Source: Chryseobacterium culicis
GTDB taxonomy: Bacteria; Bacteroidota; Bacteroidia; Flavobacteriales; Weeksellaceae
Direction: 5' to 3'
Assembly (NCBI RefSeq): GCF_002979755.1
Contig: NZ_PCPP01000002.1
Location: 62,001 to 126,000 of the forward strand
Length of the DNA stretch: 64,000 nt
Every line of letters starts with the position of its first letter. The stretch's first letter is position 1. The position numbers were made by a program, and so were the translations under genes. Of this stretch, positions 8,246 through 18,141 are shown in pieces. The notes under the pieces are model-generated. The model saw nothing but the letters and a program-made list of their open reading frames with translations. It was not told the DNA's origin and searched no databases.

Positions 8246-9661
8246 TTATTTGTTGATCTCTTCTCCTTTCTGCATCATACTATAGAAATTTGGAAAACGC
8301 ATCTGCACAGTGGTTCCCTGATTCTCATGGGAGCTTACAATCAGTTCACCGTGGTGCATTCTTACGATATTTCTAGCCAATGGAAGCCCGATTCCGTAGC
8401 CTTCGTAATTATTGGTATTGGAAGCTCTGAAGAACGGATCGTAGATTTTATTCATTTCTACCTCCGGAATTCCGATTCCATTATCTTTTACAATAATATA
8501 AACGTCTGTATTGGTAGCTCCTAATGAAACTTTAACCTGTTGGAAATTAGAGTACTTACATCCATTACTGATGATATTGGCCACTGCAAGATGCAATAGC
8601 TGTTCATTCCCCTGTACTTTTAATTTTTTCGGATTATCGGGAAGCATGCTGATATCCAGATAAATATTATTTCTGGAATCGATCCTTCTGAGGGTTTCAA
8701 TGACATCCCAAAGCAGCTGGTCAATTCTCACCTTATCCATCTTCTGGATCTTTCCGTCGAATCCGGTTTGGGCAATCATTAAGAGTGCTTTGATCTTTTT
8801 ATCCAGCTTTTCAGCTTCATCCAGAATAATCCCCAGCGTTTCTTTATATTCATCTGCGGTTCTGCTGATGGAAAGTGCTACATCCGCTTCTCCCATAATG
8901 GAAGTCAAAGGAGTTCTCAATTCGTGGGAAACATTTCCGATCAGGTGATTCTGGGTTTCGAAAGACGTTTCAATACGGTTGAGCATATCGTTGAAAGTAT
9001 CCACCAACTCATTCAGTTCCTTATTATCAGGCTGTGCTTCCAATCTTAAGTGAAGGTTTTCTGAACTGATCTCCTTTACTTTTCCCGTAATTTTTAATAT
9101 TGGCCTGAATAACGTTTTTGAAAGATAAAACGAAAAGATCATACTAAAGAACAGCGATAGTACGATACAGGTAAGCAGTGTTCTTTTTAAAAACCCCAGA
9201 TAGTAAACAACATAATGGTTTTTGGCAGAAGCTATCGCAATATAATCTTTATCATCGTATCTGAAACTCTGCCCTATATAATAGAATTCCTGATCATTAT
9301 AATTAGATTCCCCTTCTTTAATGATATTTTTAAAAAAGTAAGCAGGAATATGGACTTCCTGGGATATTTTTTTGAAATTGGAGTCGGTAGGAACCGCAAA
9401 AACATAGTCTTTTTCCATCGGAAGTTCTTCATCATTCAGGCTGCTGAGAACATAGTTTTCCGGAAGGTCAAGATGGTCTTTGCTCTTTTCAATCTGAACA
9501 ATAGTAGCGGTTCTGATCTTCAGCAGTTCATAAAACCTCTGATGTGAGAAATTAACGATTGAAAAGTACACCAAACCACTGAACAGCAAAATAATGGCGG
9601 TAAAAACCAACATTAAAAGCACCATCGTTTTGGTTTGATTTGTAATCACTTTATTAAACAT
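8246..9661 (-). CDS. two-component sensor histidine kinase
   Basis: 471 residues. A membrane helix at about 12-35 and another at 160-182 bracket a periplasmic sensor domain of roughly 125 residues with no recognised fold. A HAMP domain follows, then a HisKA domain with the phospho-acceptor His246 in NVSHELRTPLTS. The HATPase_c domain shows an N box (NIISNGCKYS), DNGIGIPE and GYGIGLPLARNIV. The start lies 3 bp after the stop of the response regulator gene, so the pair is co-transcribed with the regulator first. The signal is unknown. Confidence 0.95.
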   Translation of the reverse strand: MFNKVITNQTKTMVLLMLVFTAIILLFSGLVYFSIVNFSHQRFYELLKIRTATIVQIEKSKDHLDLPENYVLSSLNDEELPMEKDYVFAVPTDSNFKKISQEVHIPAYFFKNIIKEGESNYNDQEFYYIGQSFRYDDKDYIAIASAKNHYVVYYLGFLKRTLLTCIVLSLFFSMIFSFYLSKTLFRPILKITGKVKEISSENLHLRLEAQPDNKELNELVDTFNDMLNRIETSFETQNHLIGNVSHELRTPLTSIMGEADVALSISRTADEYKETLGIILDEAEKLDKKIKALLMIAQTGFDGKIQKMDKVRIDQLLWDVIETLRRIDSRNNIYLDISMLPDNPKKLKVQGNEQLLHLAVANIISNGCKYSNFQQVKVSLGATNTDVYIIVKDNGIGIPEVEMNKIYDPFFRASNTNNYEGYGIGLPLARNIVRMHHGELIVSSHENQGTTVQMRFPNFYSMMQKGEEINK

Positions 9662-9664
9662 TCA

Positions 9665-10372
9665 TTATGTTTTTTTCAACACATACCCCATTCCTATCAC
9701 GGTATGAATCAATTTATTATCATCCTGGCTATCCAGTTTTTTTCTTAAATAGTTTACATATACATCTACTACATTGGTTCCCAGCTCGTAGTTTACTCCC
9801 CACACTGCATCCAGAATTTCTGCTCTGGAAATTACTTTTTCCGGGTTATTCAGGAAATACAACAGGAGTTTATATTCTGTGGAAGTAAGAGAAATATCTT
9901 CTCCCGAACGGGTTACCTTCTTTGTATAATCATTCACCATCAGATCAGAAAACTGAAATACATGTTCATTATCCGGCTCCGGTTCTGTGACTTCCTGCGG
10001 ACCGTTGTTGTTGCTTCTTCTTAGCAGAGATTTCACACGGGCAACCAGTTCAATGAATTTAAAAGGTTTTACCAGATAATCATCTCCGCCACTTTCCAGT
10101 CCCAGAACAATATTTTCAGAAGTTCCCAAAGCCGTCAGAAATAAAATCGGAACACTCTGGTTGGTTTTTCTTATCTCTTTACACACATCCAAACCATTCA
10201 TTTCCGGAAGCATGATATCTAAAATAACAAGATCGAAATCGTTAGCCTGTACCAGCTGTACTCCTGTGCGCCCGTCAAAAGCCACAGAAATTTCATATCC
10301 ATTTTCCTGAAGTCCTTTTTTAATAAAGGATACCACACTGGTTTCGTCTTCGATAAGAATAATTTTTTTCAT
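9665..10372 (-). CDS. OmpR-family response regulator
   Basis: 235 residues. The receiver domain (1-120) has the acidic pocket (IEDE), phospho-acceptor Asp52 in LDIMLPEMNG, and the conserved Lys in YLVKPF. The C-terminal winged helix (about 140-233) has LTSTEYKLLLYFLNNPEKVISR and GTNVVDVYVNYLRKKL. It is the partner of the kinase encoded 3 bp downstream. The acidic linker near residue 128 is not conserved in the family. Confidence 0.95.
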   Translation of the reverse strand: MKKIILIEDETSVVSFIKKGLQENGYEISVAFDGRTGVQLVQANDFDLVILDIMLPEMNGLDVCKEIRKTNQSVPILFLTALGTSENIVLGLESGGDDYLVKPFKFIELVARVKSLLRRSNNNGPQEVTEPEPDNEHVFQFSDLMVNDYTKKVTRSGEDISLTSTEYKLLLYFLNNPEKVISRAEILDAVWGVNYELGTNVVDVYVNYLRKKLDSQDDNKLIHTVIGMGYVLKKT

Positions 10373-10566
10373 AAATGAAATAAGGAGTTTTACAAAAATA
10401 GGGAATTTTTCCTGGGGAGAAAAGGCGAAAGAGTCCGGGAAAGATGAGAAGGCAAATAATAATTTTCAATGAATTGATTCGCTCCCGTATCTAAACTCTA
10501 TAGAATAATACTACCTTTGTTTTTATATCATGATGATAAAATAATTCAGGTTAAATTACACACAGT

Positions 10567-11136
10567 ATGAATGACTTTTTAATAGGTATCGGCAAGAGAT
10601 TAAAGGATATTAGAAAAAAGAATAATTTAACCATTAATGATCTGGCTTTCAAAGCCAATGTGAGTAACGGACTTGTTTCCAGGATTGAAAACGGAAGAAC
10701 AATTCCATCCCTTCCGGTTTTATTGGATCTGATCCAGTCTCTTGAGATTGATGCCAGTTATTTTTTTGAGGGTGTTGAGAAAAAATCCAACGCCAAATTC
10801 ATCTATGTTCCGAAAGAGAGCCAGCAGGTTATAGAAAAAGAAGTAGAAGCTGAAGGATTCAAGTATATGCATATTTTCAGCAAGAGTCTTCATTCTTTGG
10901 GTTTTGAAGCGGTATTGTTAACTCTCGAACCCAATTCTAAAAGAGAAAAGGTAATTACGGATGCCTGGGAATTCAAATATATTCTGAAAGGAGAAGTGAA
11001 ATATGTGATTGATAATGAAGAAGTCATTTTAAAAGAAGGAGATTCTTTATATTTCAATGGAAAGTTTCCTCACGTTCCGGTAAGCATCAGCAATGAAAGC
11101 TGTGTGATGCTTGTTCTTTATTTTTATACTGCATAA
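10567..11136 (+). CDS. XRE-family regulator with C-terminal cupin domain
   Basis: 189 residues. The N-terminal helix-turn-helix (8-62) reads GKRLKDIRKKNNLTINDLAFKA and VSNGLVSRIENGR. The C-terminal part (about 110-187) is a small beta-rich cupin with EFKYILKGEVKYVIDNEE and GDSLYFNGKFPHVPVSI. Such fusions are usually ligand-responsive repressors of nearby catabolic genes, often with amine or amino-acid derivatives as ligands. The gene points toward the phosphonate-type locus that begins 611 bp downstream, making it the natural candidate regulator of that locus; this is inference from position. Confidence 0.85.
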   Translation: MNDFLIGIGKRLKDIRKKNNLTINDLAFKANVSNGLVSRIENGRTIPSLPVLLDLIQSLEIDASYFFEGVEKKSNAKFIYVPKESQQVIEKEVEAEGFKYMHIFSKSLHSLGFEAVLLTLEPNSKREKVITDAWEFKYILKGEVKYVIDNEEVILKEGDSLYFNGKFPHVPVSISNESCVMLVLYFYTA

Positions 11137-11747
11137 TTATATTCTTTTTTAACGTAAAGTTTTTTACTGTTTTGCTTTTGTCATTCTGACGAAGGAAGAA
11201 TCTCTTATTTGCATTCAATAACTTGAGATTCTTCATTACATTTCATTACATTTCATTTCATTCATAATGACAATTGTAGTGTAGATTCACTATAAATACA
11301 CCTATAATAATCACGCTTCATCAGCGACAATGTCGCAAACTTTGCACACTTATAATTTAGCGTTATAAATATTAGACTTTGCGCTTAAATCATATTCCAA
11401 TTTTTATATCATTCCTCAATGTTTGATATTCCGGCACACACAAAAGTTTACAAATATGCAACTTTTGTTTTTCCATTTTCTTCTTAAATGAACGAAATAT
11501 GAACAGAAACAGGGCTATTTTCAGCGGGTTTTTATTCCTATTATTTCCTTGGAATATTTACAAAAAACGTTGAAACAGGTGCTTCAAATCCCATTTTATT
11601 AAATTTTCAAAGGATAGGTTTTATACTTTTTAAAGTAAAATAGCTGTAACAAACAGCCTTTATTTGTTAATCAATACTTAATACAAAATATTTATATATA
11701 TTAAAATTATTAGCGTGATTTGCATAAAAAATTTAATATATGTAAAA
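11137..11747. other. 611-bp intergenic region upstream of the TonB receptor gene
   Basis: No convincing gene. It holds an imperfect hairpin repeat at 11180-11270, further AT-rich sequence with a GTTTACAAATA motif at 11446-11456 that recurs before the phosphodiesterase gene at 18058, and presumably the promoter of the receptor operon. I could not place a TAnnTTTG box with confidence. Confidence 0.5.
11180..11270. repeat. imperfect palindromic intergenic repeat
   Basis: Outer arms GTCATT and AATGAC enclose AGAATCTC and GAGATTCT, with a short run of ATTTCATTAC-type microrepeats on the right. The layout resembles the REP-like hairpins often seen between genes in Flavobacteriia. Only one copy was noticed in this window. 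Confidence 0.45.
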
Positions 11748-14573
11748 ATGAAAACAAATTTAGAGAAATTACTTACCCTTGTTTTTGTCTGTTTCATTGT
11801 CTTTGTTTCAGCGCAAAAGCAGTTAATTATAGGAACTGTTCTTGACGACAGCCAGGCTCTCCCCGGAGCAACAGTCAAAATAAAAGGCTTATCTAAAAAT
11901 ATAACCACTGATATTGAAGGAAAATTCACCATCAATGATATCAAAGAAGGCCAATACACTTTACAAATAAGCTATATAGGATATGAATCTTCGGAGATTA
12001 CTATTGATCTGAAATCAGAACAAACTGTTGATGTAGGAATCATCAAACTTTCCCAACCCCGAAAAAATATTGACGAAGTAGTGGTTACCGGAACATTAAA
12101 AAATACGGAAGCAAGAGCCTTGAACCTTCAGAAAAATGCAATCAATATCACCAATGTCATTGCCTCTGACGGAATTGGAAAACTACCGGACAGAAATGCT
12201 GCAGAGACCGTACAGCGTGTACAGGGTGTTTCTATTGAAAGAGATCAGGGAGAAGGAAGATTTGTTTCTCTGAGAGGACTTCCGCCATTCTGGGCTTCCA
12301 CCACCATCAACGGGAACAGGCTTCCCACCGCTGAAGAGGAAACAACTTCCAGAGCTACAGCTTTCGATTTCTTTCCTACGGAACTGATCTCCTATGTACA
12401 TGTCAATAAATCATTTACCCCAGATATGGAAGCTGACGGAATAGGTGGTGGTGTGAATTTTATCACCAAGACTCCGCCGATGAAAACAGAGTTCAAAGCT
12501 ACTGTAGGAAGTGGTTATAATGCAAAGTCTGACAAAGGTGTTTACAACCTTGGATTTTTATATGGAGGAAGAACAAAGGATAAAAAATTCGGGTATTTAT
12601 TCAATTTTGCTCATTTCATCAGAAACTGGTCTACCGATAATTTTGAAGCGAGAAGAAGTGGTGACGAAGGTGTTTTCAGGCTGGAACTTCGTGATTATAA
12701 TGGGGTTAGAAAGACAACGGGAATCAACACAGCTTTTGAATATGTGCTGTCACCAAAAACAACCTTCTATTTAAAAGGAATGTATGGTACGTTATCGGAT
12801 GACGAAACCCACTACAAGCATAGAATCCGATTTGATAAGTTCAGCAGTACCAATAATACAGCAAGAGTCGAACTTCAGAATATCCACAACTTACTGATCA
12901 CAGAACTTACTTCTGTGTCTTTGGGAGCCGTTCATCAATTAAATAAAGGAAAAATCGACTGGGATTTATCTTACTACGACAATAAATTCAAGTATGGAAA
13001 TATTCCTGACAAGCAAAACAATTCTTATTATGTCATCAAATACACACAATCCGGTGTAGGCATCAATCCAGATTATATTTCCAATCATGGAAATGGACCC
13101 AGAGCTTACTGGAAAGCTGATGGTGGAAAATTAGATTATAAAAACCCTGACGCTTTGTTTGGTTTCTACAGCGATCCCAACTTTAAAATGGATGCTTCTC
13201 AGATGAGATTTACAGATCTTGAATTCTATAAGGTTTTTGTGGAGGAAAAAGATAAGATTGTAGCCGCATTCAATCATGAGATTAATGCTTCTGATAAGTT
13301 GATTTTAAAATATGGTTTTAAATACCGAGACAAGGAACGTAATGCAAAGTTCTCTGATATTTTCTACAACTGGAACAATGGTACTGCCCCACTTCTGTCT
13401 GAGTATTCACAATATATCACAACACAGCCCAATGGACCGAAATATTTAAGTGAAATGAATGCTCATATCGGCAATACTTTTGGTCCCGTGCTTTCTAAAA
13501 CAGGAATGAATCAATTTTGGTATCAGAATCAGGGAAATTTAAAGATCAATACCGCTGACTCCGAAGCATTGGAATACAACAAAGCATTAGGAAGAAACTT
13601 TGATGTGTTTGAAAAACATGCTGATGCTTACGGAATGGCAACGTATAAACTGAATGACAAGATCACCATTCTAGGAGGAATCAGATTATCCAATACCAAT
13701 ACTAAGGTTAGAGGGTACAGCGTGAATGATAATGTACTTACTCCGGTAGAAAACACCAAAAACTATCTGGCTGTTCTTCCAATGGTTCATTTGAAATATA
13801 CGCTGAATGATAAAACCAATCTTCGTTTTGCTGCCACAAGAACATTCTCAAGACCCAATTTTGGAGATTTGACTCCTGGGGGAACGTATATTGAAGCAGA
13901 CAACGAGTTCAAAGGCGGAAACCCAAATCTTAATCCTACCTATTCTCTGAATTTTGATTTGATGGGAGAATATTATTTCTCCAATGTAGGGATTCTGAGC
14001 GGTGGCGTTTTCTATAAATCAATTACAGATCCTATTTTCCAGGATTCTTTTATCGGAAGCTACAACGGAATGAATGGCGTACAGTTTACAGCTCCCAACA
14101 ACGGAAAAGCAGCATGGTTAGGAGGAATTGAACTGGGAATCAACAAACGCTTTGACTTCCTTCCAGGATTCTTACAATACTTTGGAGTACAATTGAACGC
14201 CACATTTATGACTTCTGAAATGGAAAAGCCAAGCGGAAGAAAAGTAGCTCTTCCTTATCAGGCAAAGGAATTGTACAATGCACAGCTTTTCTTTGAGAAA
14301 AAAGGATTCAATGCCAGACTGGCTTACAACTACAAAGGAAAGTACGCGGTAGAATATGCTGAAGAAGACCTCAATGATTCTTATTATGGTAAATACAGCA
14401 ATCTTGATTTCGGAGGTTCTTATCAATTTACCAAATACCTGACTTTATATGCGGATGTGAACAATATTCTGAATAAACCTCTGATCTATCACTTTGGTAA
14501 AAATGAAGACCGCCCTGAGCAGGTAGAATATTATGGAGTACGATTCAACCTTGGAGTAAAACTGAACTTCTAA
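11748..14573 (+). CDS. TonB-dependent receptor of the phosphonate-type locus
   Basis: Start chosen at the ATG giving MKTNLEKLL (941 aa), which is followed at once by a signal peptide (LLTLVFVCFIVFVSAQ). Domains in order: a carboxypeptidase-regulatory-like domain (about 22-100), a plug with the GKLPDRNAAETVQRVQGVSI block and RFVSLRGLP, and a 22-strand-type barrel to the C-terminal Phe. The plug resembles the TonB-Xanth-Caul subgroup, which imports varied small solutes. No SusD partner is present. It begins an operon with the MFS, oxidoreductase and hydrolase genes, so its substrate is probably the one those enzymes degrade. Confidence 0.93.
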   Translation: MKTNLEKLLTLVFVCFIVFVSAQKQLIIGTVLDDSQALPGATVKIKGLSKNITTDIEGKFTINDIKEGQYTLQISYIGYESSEITIDLKSEQTVDVGIIKLSQPRKNIDEVVVTGTLKNTEARALNLQKNAINITNVIASDGIGKLPDRNAAETVQRVQGVSIERDQGEGRFVSLRGLPPFWASTTINGNRLPTAEEETTSRATAFDFFPTELISYVHVNKSFTPDMEADGIGGGVNFITKTPPMKTEFKATVGSGYNAKSDKGVYNLGFLYGGRTKDKKFGYLFNFAHFIRNWSTDNFEARRSGDEGVFRLELRDYNGVRKTTGINTAFEYVLSPKTTFYLKGMYGTLSDDETHYKHRIRFDKFSSTNNTARVELQNIHNLLITELTSVSLGAVHQLNKGKIDWDLSYYDNKFKYGNIPDKQNNSYYVIKYTQSGVGINPDYISNHGNGPRAYWKADGGKLDYKNPDALFGFYSDPNFKMDASQMRFTDLEFYKVFVEEKDKIVAAFNHEINASDKLILKYGFKYRDKERNAKFSDIFYNWNNGTAPLLSEYSQYITTQPNGPKYLSEMNAHIGNTFGPVLSKTGMNQFWYQNQGNLKINTADSEALEYNKALGRNFDVFEKHADAYGMATYKLNDKITILGGIRLSNTNTKVRGYSVNDNVLTPVENTKNYLAVLPMVHLKYTLNDKTNLRFAATRTFSRPNFGDLTPGGTYIEADNEFKGGNPNLNPTYSLNFDLMGEYYFSNVGILSGGVFYKSITDPIFQDSFIGSYNGMNGVQFTAPNNGKAAWLGGIELGINKRFDFLPGFLQYFGVQLNATFMTSEMEKPSGRKVALPYQAKELYNAQLFFEKKGFNARLAYNYKGKYAVEYAEEDLNDSYYGKYSNLDFGGSYQFTKYLTLYADVNNILNKPLIYHFGKNEDRPEQVEYYGVRFNLGVKLNF

Positions 14574-14582
14574 ATCAATACC

Positions 14583-15887
14583 ATGGCCAGAACCATCAAT
14601 AAAAAAACAGTAGTAACACTGAAAGCCGCTTTTGCTGCTTTTGGTGTTTACTTCTGCATGTACGGTTTTCGAAAACCTTTTACTGTAGCTTCTTTCGAAG
14701 GACTTTCCTATTTGGGAGTTGACTATAAGATTCTGATTATCATTGCTCAGGCAGTTGGGTATTTTATCTCAAAGTTTATCGGGATTAAATTTATTTCTGA
14801 ACTGAAACCTCAGAAAAGACTCACTTATCTGTTTGTTTTTATTGTTATTGCAGAGCTTGCCCTGCTGGGATTTGCTGCCGTTCCTGCTCCATACAATATT
14901 ATATTTATGTTCATCAATGGGATTCCGTTGGGAATGATCTGGGGAATTGTTTTCTCTTACATTGAGGGACGTAAAACCACGGAAATCATCGGCCTTTTTT
15001 TATGCTCGAGCTTTGTGGTTTCTTCAGGATTTACCAAATCTGTAGGGAAATTTCTGATGGATACTTTCTCCATTTCAGAATTCTGGATGCCATTTTCTGC
15101 CGGACTTATTTTCGTTATTCCTCTGATTCTTTTCGGATTGCTTCTTGAAAAGATTCCACAACCTACAGAAGAAGATATTTTGCTTAAAAACAAAAGAGAA
15201 CCGTTGAATGGTAAGGAAAGAAAAGCGCTCATCCAGCAATTCTTTGTTCCCATTGTATGTATTATATTTTTGTACATCTGTTTAACCGTTTTAAGGGATT
15301 TCAGAGATAATTTCAACCGTGAGATCTGGGACGGACTGCATTTTAGTTTTGACAGCTCTATTTTCACCTTAACGGAAATACCTATCGCCGTAATGGTTCT
15401 GCTGATTTTAAGCTTTATGGTAAAAGTAAAAAACAATAAAAAAGCCTTTTCTTACTATCACTATATTCTTTTTGCGGGAATTCTTACGGTAGGACTTTCT
15501 ACTTATCTGTTTCAGCAGGGTTCATTATCTCCGTTTTTATGGATGACAATTTCCGGCTTTGGAATGTACATCTGCTATATTCCTTTCAATGGAATCTATT
15601 TTGACCGGATGATTGCCGCTTTTGAGATCAAAGGAAATGTAGGTTTTCTGATCTATATTGTGGATTCTTTCGGGTATCTGGGAAGCGTTCTGGTTCTATT
15701 GTACAAAAACTTCGGATCAGCTCAGACCTCGTGGCTTACTTTTTATATCAATTTAAATTACATTATAACAATAACGGTTTTAATTCTTTCTGTGGTTGCT
15801 TTTCTGGCTTTCAGGAACAAATCAAAGCCGAAATCAAACTCAAACTCTAATCAATTCATCAATTTCGATACGTCGAAAATTTTATAA
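14583..15887 (+). CDS. DUF5690 family MFS-type transporter
   Basis: 434 residues with about twelve hydrophobic helices and an MFS-like plan, matching the DUF5690 family (opening helix AAFAAFGVYFCMYGFRKPFT, then ISKFIGIKFISEL). The GFRKPF block resembles the organophosphate:phosphate antiporters GlpT and UhpT, which suggests a phosphorylated or phosphonate substrate. It starts 9 bp after the receptor gene and ends 11 bp before the oxidoreductase gene. I infer that it carries the imported compound across the inner membrane. Confidence 0.8.
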   Translation: MARTINKKTVVTLKAAFAAFGVYFCMYGFRKPFTVASFEGLSYLGVDYKILIIIAQAVGYFISKFIGIKFISELKPQKRLTYLFVFIVIAELALLGFAAVPAPYNIIFMFINGIPLGMIWGIVFSYIEGRKTTEIIGLFLCSSFVVSSGFTKSVGKFLMDTFSISEFWMPFSAGLIFVIPLILFGLLLEKIPQPTEEDILLKNKREPLNGKERKALIQQFFVPIVCIIFLYICLTVLRDFRDNFNREIWDGLHFSFDSSIFTLTEIPIAVMVLLILSFMVKVKNNKKAFSYYHYILFAGILTVGLSTYLFQQGSLSPFLWMTISGFGMYICYIPFNGIYFDRMIAAFEIKGNVGFLIYIVDSFGYLGSVLVLLYKNFGSAQTSWLTFYINLNYIITITVLILSVVAFLAFRNKSKPKSNSNSNQFINFDTSKIL

Positions 15888-15898
15888 ATTATAGTACA

Positions 15899-17053
15899 AT
15901 GACAACAAAATTTGATTTACTCGTTGTAGGAGGTGGAATTTTAGGAACATTCCACGCTTATCATGCGCTGAAGAAAAATCTTAAGGTAGCTTTACTGGAA
16001 AGAAATTCAATTCCTCTGGGGGCTACAGTAAGGAATTTCGGACAGGTAGTGCCTTCCGGAATGGATCTTAAATGGCAGAATTTCGGAAGAGAAAGTCTTG
16101 CAATATATAACGAACTTCATACCCAGGCAGATCTTACCATCAGACAAAACGGATCTGTTTATATTGCTTCGAATGATGAAGAACTTCAGCTGATTGAGGA
16201 GCTTTATGAAATCAACAGAAACAATGATTATGAATCTGTATTATTATCAAAAGGCGACTGTATCAAAAAGTTTGACGGTCTTCGTTCTGATTATTGTAAA
16301 GGAGGATTATTTTTCCCTCAGGAACTGTCTGTAGACTCTGCTGATATGATTGTAAAGCTTCACAAACTGCTGCAGGAAAAAATGGGATTGCAGATTTTCT
16401 ACAACACAACCGTTTTAGAAACCAGAGAAGATGATCAGAAATGTACAGCTGTAAGCGCAGAGGGAACAGAATTCAATGCTTCCAAAATCATTATCTGTGG
16501 TGGTCATGAGTTCAAAACGTTGTACCCTAATGTATTCAATGACAGCGATCTGGAAGTCAGTAAGCTTCAGATGCTTCAGACCAAACCCCAGGGAATTTAT
16601 TCACTTCAGGGAAATATTCTTACTGGTCTTTCGGTCAGAAGATACGAATCATTCAGTGAGTGTCCTTCTTTTCAGAAAATCAAGGCTTTAGAAGATCCCA
16701 ACTCGTTTGAAAAGAAATACGGAGTTCATATTTTATTCAAGCAGGCGCTGGACGGTTCTGTCATCATAGGAGATTCTCATGAATATGCTGATGCTAAAAA
16801 TGCTGATGACCTTGGCTATGATCTTAATATGGAGATTGATGAATTTATGATCCATGAGGCTAAGAAAATTATTGATCTTCCTACGTATGAAATTCAGAGA
16901 AGATGGTTCGGAATCTATTCTCAGTGCAAAACCAAAGATATTTTTGAACACAATCCATCTGCCAATATTCACATTATAACAGGTATCGGAGGGAAAGGAA
17001 TGACGGGAAGCGGTGGTTTCTCGAAGTTTACTATTGAAAAAATTTACGCATAA
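15899..17053 (+). CDS. TIGR03364-type FAD-dependent oxidoreductase
   Basis: 384 residues of the DAO (glycine/sarcosine oxidase-like) fold. The FAD dinucleotide motif GGGILG is at 9-14 with the ribose-binding Glu in LLERN, and the C-terminal flavin loop reads GIGGKGMTGSGGFSK. This clade is known to neighbour phosphonatase-like hydrolases, as it does here with 7 bp between genes. Members are thought to deaminate an aminoethylphosphonate or an N-methylated or hydroxylated derivative to phosphonoacetaldehyde or a close analogue, replacing the transaminase PhnW. The exact substrate cannot be read from sequence. Confidence 0.85.
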   Translation: MTTKFDLLVVGGGILGTFHAYHALKKNLKVALLERNSIPLGATVRNFGQVVPSGMDLKWQNFGRESLAIYNELHTQADLTIRQNGSVYIASNDEELQLIEELYEINRNNDYESVLLSKGDCIKKFDGLRSDYCKGGLFFPQELSVDSADMIVKLHKLLQEKMGLQIFYNTTVLETREDDQKCTAVSAEGTEFNASKIIICGGHEFKTLYPNVFNDSDLEVSKLQMLQTKPQGIYSLQGNILTGLSVRRYESFSECPSFQKIKALEDPNSFEKKYGVHILFKQALDGSVIIGDSHEYADAKNADDLGYDLNMEIDEFMIHEAKKIIDLPTYEIQRRWFGIYSQCKTKDIFEHNPSANIHIITGIGGKGMTGSGGFSKFTIEKIYA

Positions 17054-17060
17054 AATTGAA

Positions 17061-17729
17061 ATGAAAAATATAGAATTATTAGTTCTGGATATGGCCGGAA
17101 CAACAATTGACGAGGATAATGTAGTCTATAAAACACTTACCAGCGCTGTGAATGATTATGGCTATGTGGTAAGCCTTGAAAAAGTATTATCCAGCTGTGC
17201 CGGAATGGAAAAACTGGAAGCCATCACAAGTCTTTTAAGGGAAATCAATGGCAATGAGGAAGATGCTCCTGCTATTTTTGAGAATTTCTCTGATCAGCTT
17301 AAAGAGTCTTATCAAAACCTTGAGGTAAAACCCATTAACGGAACGGAAAACTTCCTGCTCCGTATGAAGTCTCAAAACAAAAAGATCGTGTTGAATACAG
17401 GATATACTTCTGAAATTGCTCATCAGCTTCTGAATAAACTCAACTGGAAAGAAAGTATTCATTTTGATGCCTTAATTACGGCAGATGATGTTTCAGAAAG
17501 CCGCCCAAGCCCAGAAATGATCCATCTTGCAATGAAGAAATTCAATATCACTGAGGCCAATAAGGTTTTAAAGGCAGGTGACTCTGTTATTGATATTGAA
17601 GAAGGCAAAAATGCAGGCTGCGGACTTACAGTAGCCGTTCTCTCCGGAGCACAAAGCAAAGCAGAGCTTGAAAAAGCAGCGCCCGATTATATTCTGAACA
17701 CCATTTCTGAAGCAGAAGGTATTCTTTAA
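17061..17729 (+). CDS. phosphonatase-like HAD hydrolase (TIGR03351 type)
   Basis: 222 residues from the ATG giving MKNIELLVL; a longer frame overlaps the previous gene and is not used. The motifs are those of phosphonoacetaldehyde hydrolase rather than ordinary HAD enzymes: DMAGTTID with nucleophile Asp10, a cap lysine candidate Lys51 in GMEK aligning with the Schiff-base Lys of PhnX, NTGYT, SRPSPEM with Arg in place of the usual HAD Lys, and GDSVIDIEEGKNAG. It should cleave the C-P bond of phosphonoacetaldehyde or a close relative to give phosphate and an aldehyde. It is the last gene of the tight four-gene operon. Confidence 0.88.
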   Translation: MKNIELLVLDMAGTTIDEDNVVYKTLTSAVNDYGYVVSLEKVLSSCAGMEKLEAITSLLREINGNEEDAPAIFENFSDQLKESYQNLEVKPINGTENFLLRMKSQNKKIVLNTGYTSEIAHQLLNKLNWKESIHFDALITADDVSESRPSPEMIHLAMKKFNITEANKVLKAGDSVIDIEEGKNAGCGLTVAVLSGAQSKAELEKAAPDYILNTISEAEGIL

Positions 17730-18141
17730 AAACTTCTTTTTCAAAAACTTTTTTACTACTTCTTGACACAAATGTTTTCATGCTAATCCATTGAAAATGT
17801 TTGTGTTTTTTGAACCACCCCGTCAAAAATTCTTTGAATTTTTGCCACCCCTCCAGAGGAAGGGAATATAGTACGTCTGATTGAATATTCGTAGAAAACA
17901 TAGATTTTTGGAATCTTTTGGGAACTTTATATTCTCAAAGCTTATCACTTAAAAATGAGCAGTGTTAATCACTTTTGTGACTTTTGTGGTTAACCATTTC
18001 ATCCTTCTTTTTTCAGAACTTTTTAATTATCAATTAATTAATTTACAGTTCATACATGTTTACAAATAGTAAACTAATTTTACAATAGTCAAAAATAAAT
18101 TACTATTTGTAAACTTTTCTATTTAAAAACTCTTTTTCCCT
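17730..18141. other. 412-bp intergenic region before the secreted phosphodiesterase
   Basis: No gene seen. It contains a small palindrome at 17825-17845 (arms CAAAAATTC and GAATTTTTG) flanked by CCACCCC and CCACCCCTCC, an arrangement that looks like a dispersed intergenic element. It also contains the long inverted repeat at 18058-18114 just upstream of the next gene. Confidence 0.55.
18058..18114. promoter_or_regulatory. 15-bp perfect inverted repeat, candidate operator
   Basis: Arms GTTTACAAATAGTAA (18058-18072) and TTACTATTTGTAAAC (18100-18114) are exact inverse complements separated by 27 bp, ending 27 bp before the phosphodiesterase start. The first 11 bases recur at 11446 upstream of the receptor operon. 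This fits a shared regulator binding site; a hairpin at the RNA level is the alternative. Confidence 0.55.

Noticed and set aside
15899..17729. Assignment of the pathway as classic PhnW-PhnX
   Set aside because: No aminotransferase PhnW is present; the amine is more likely removed by the FAD oxidoreductase.
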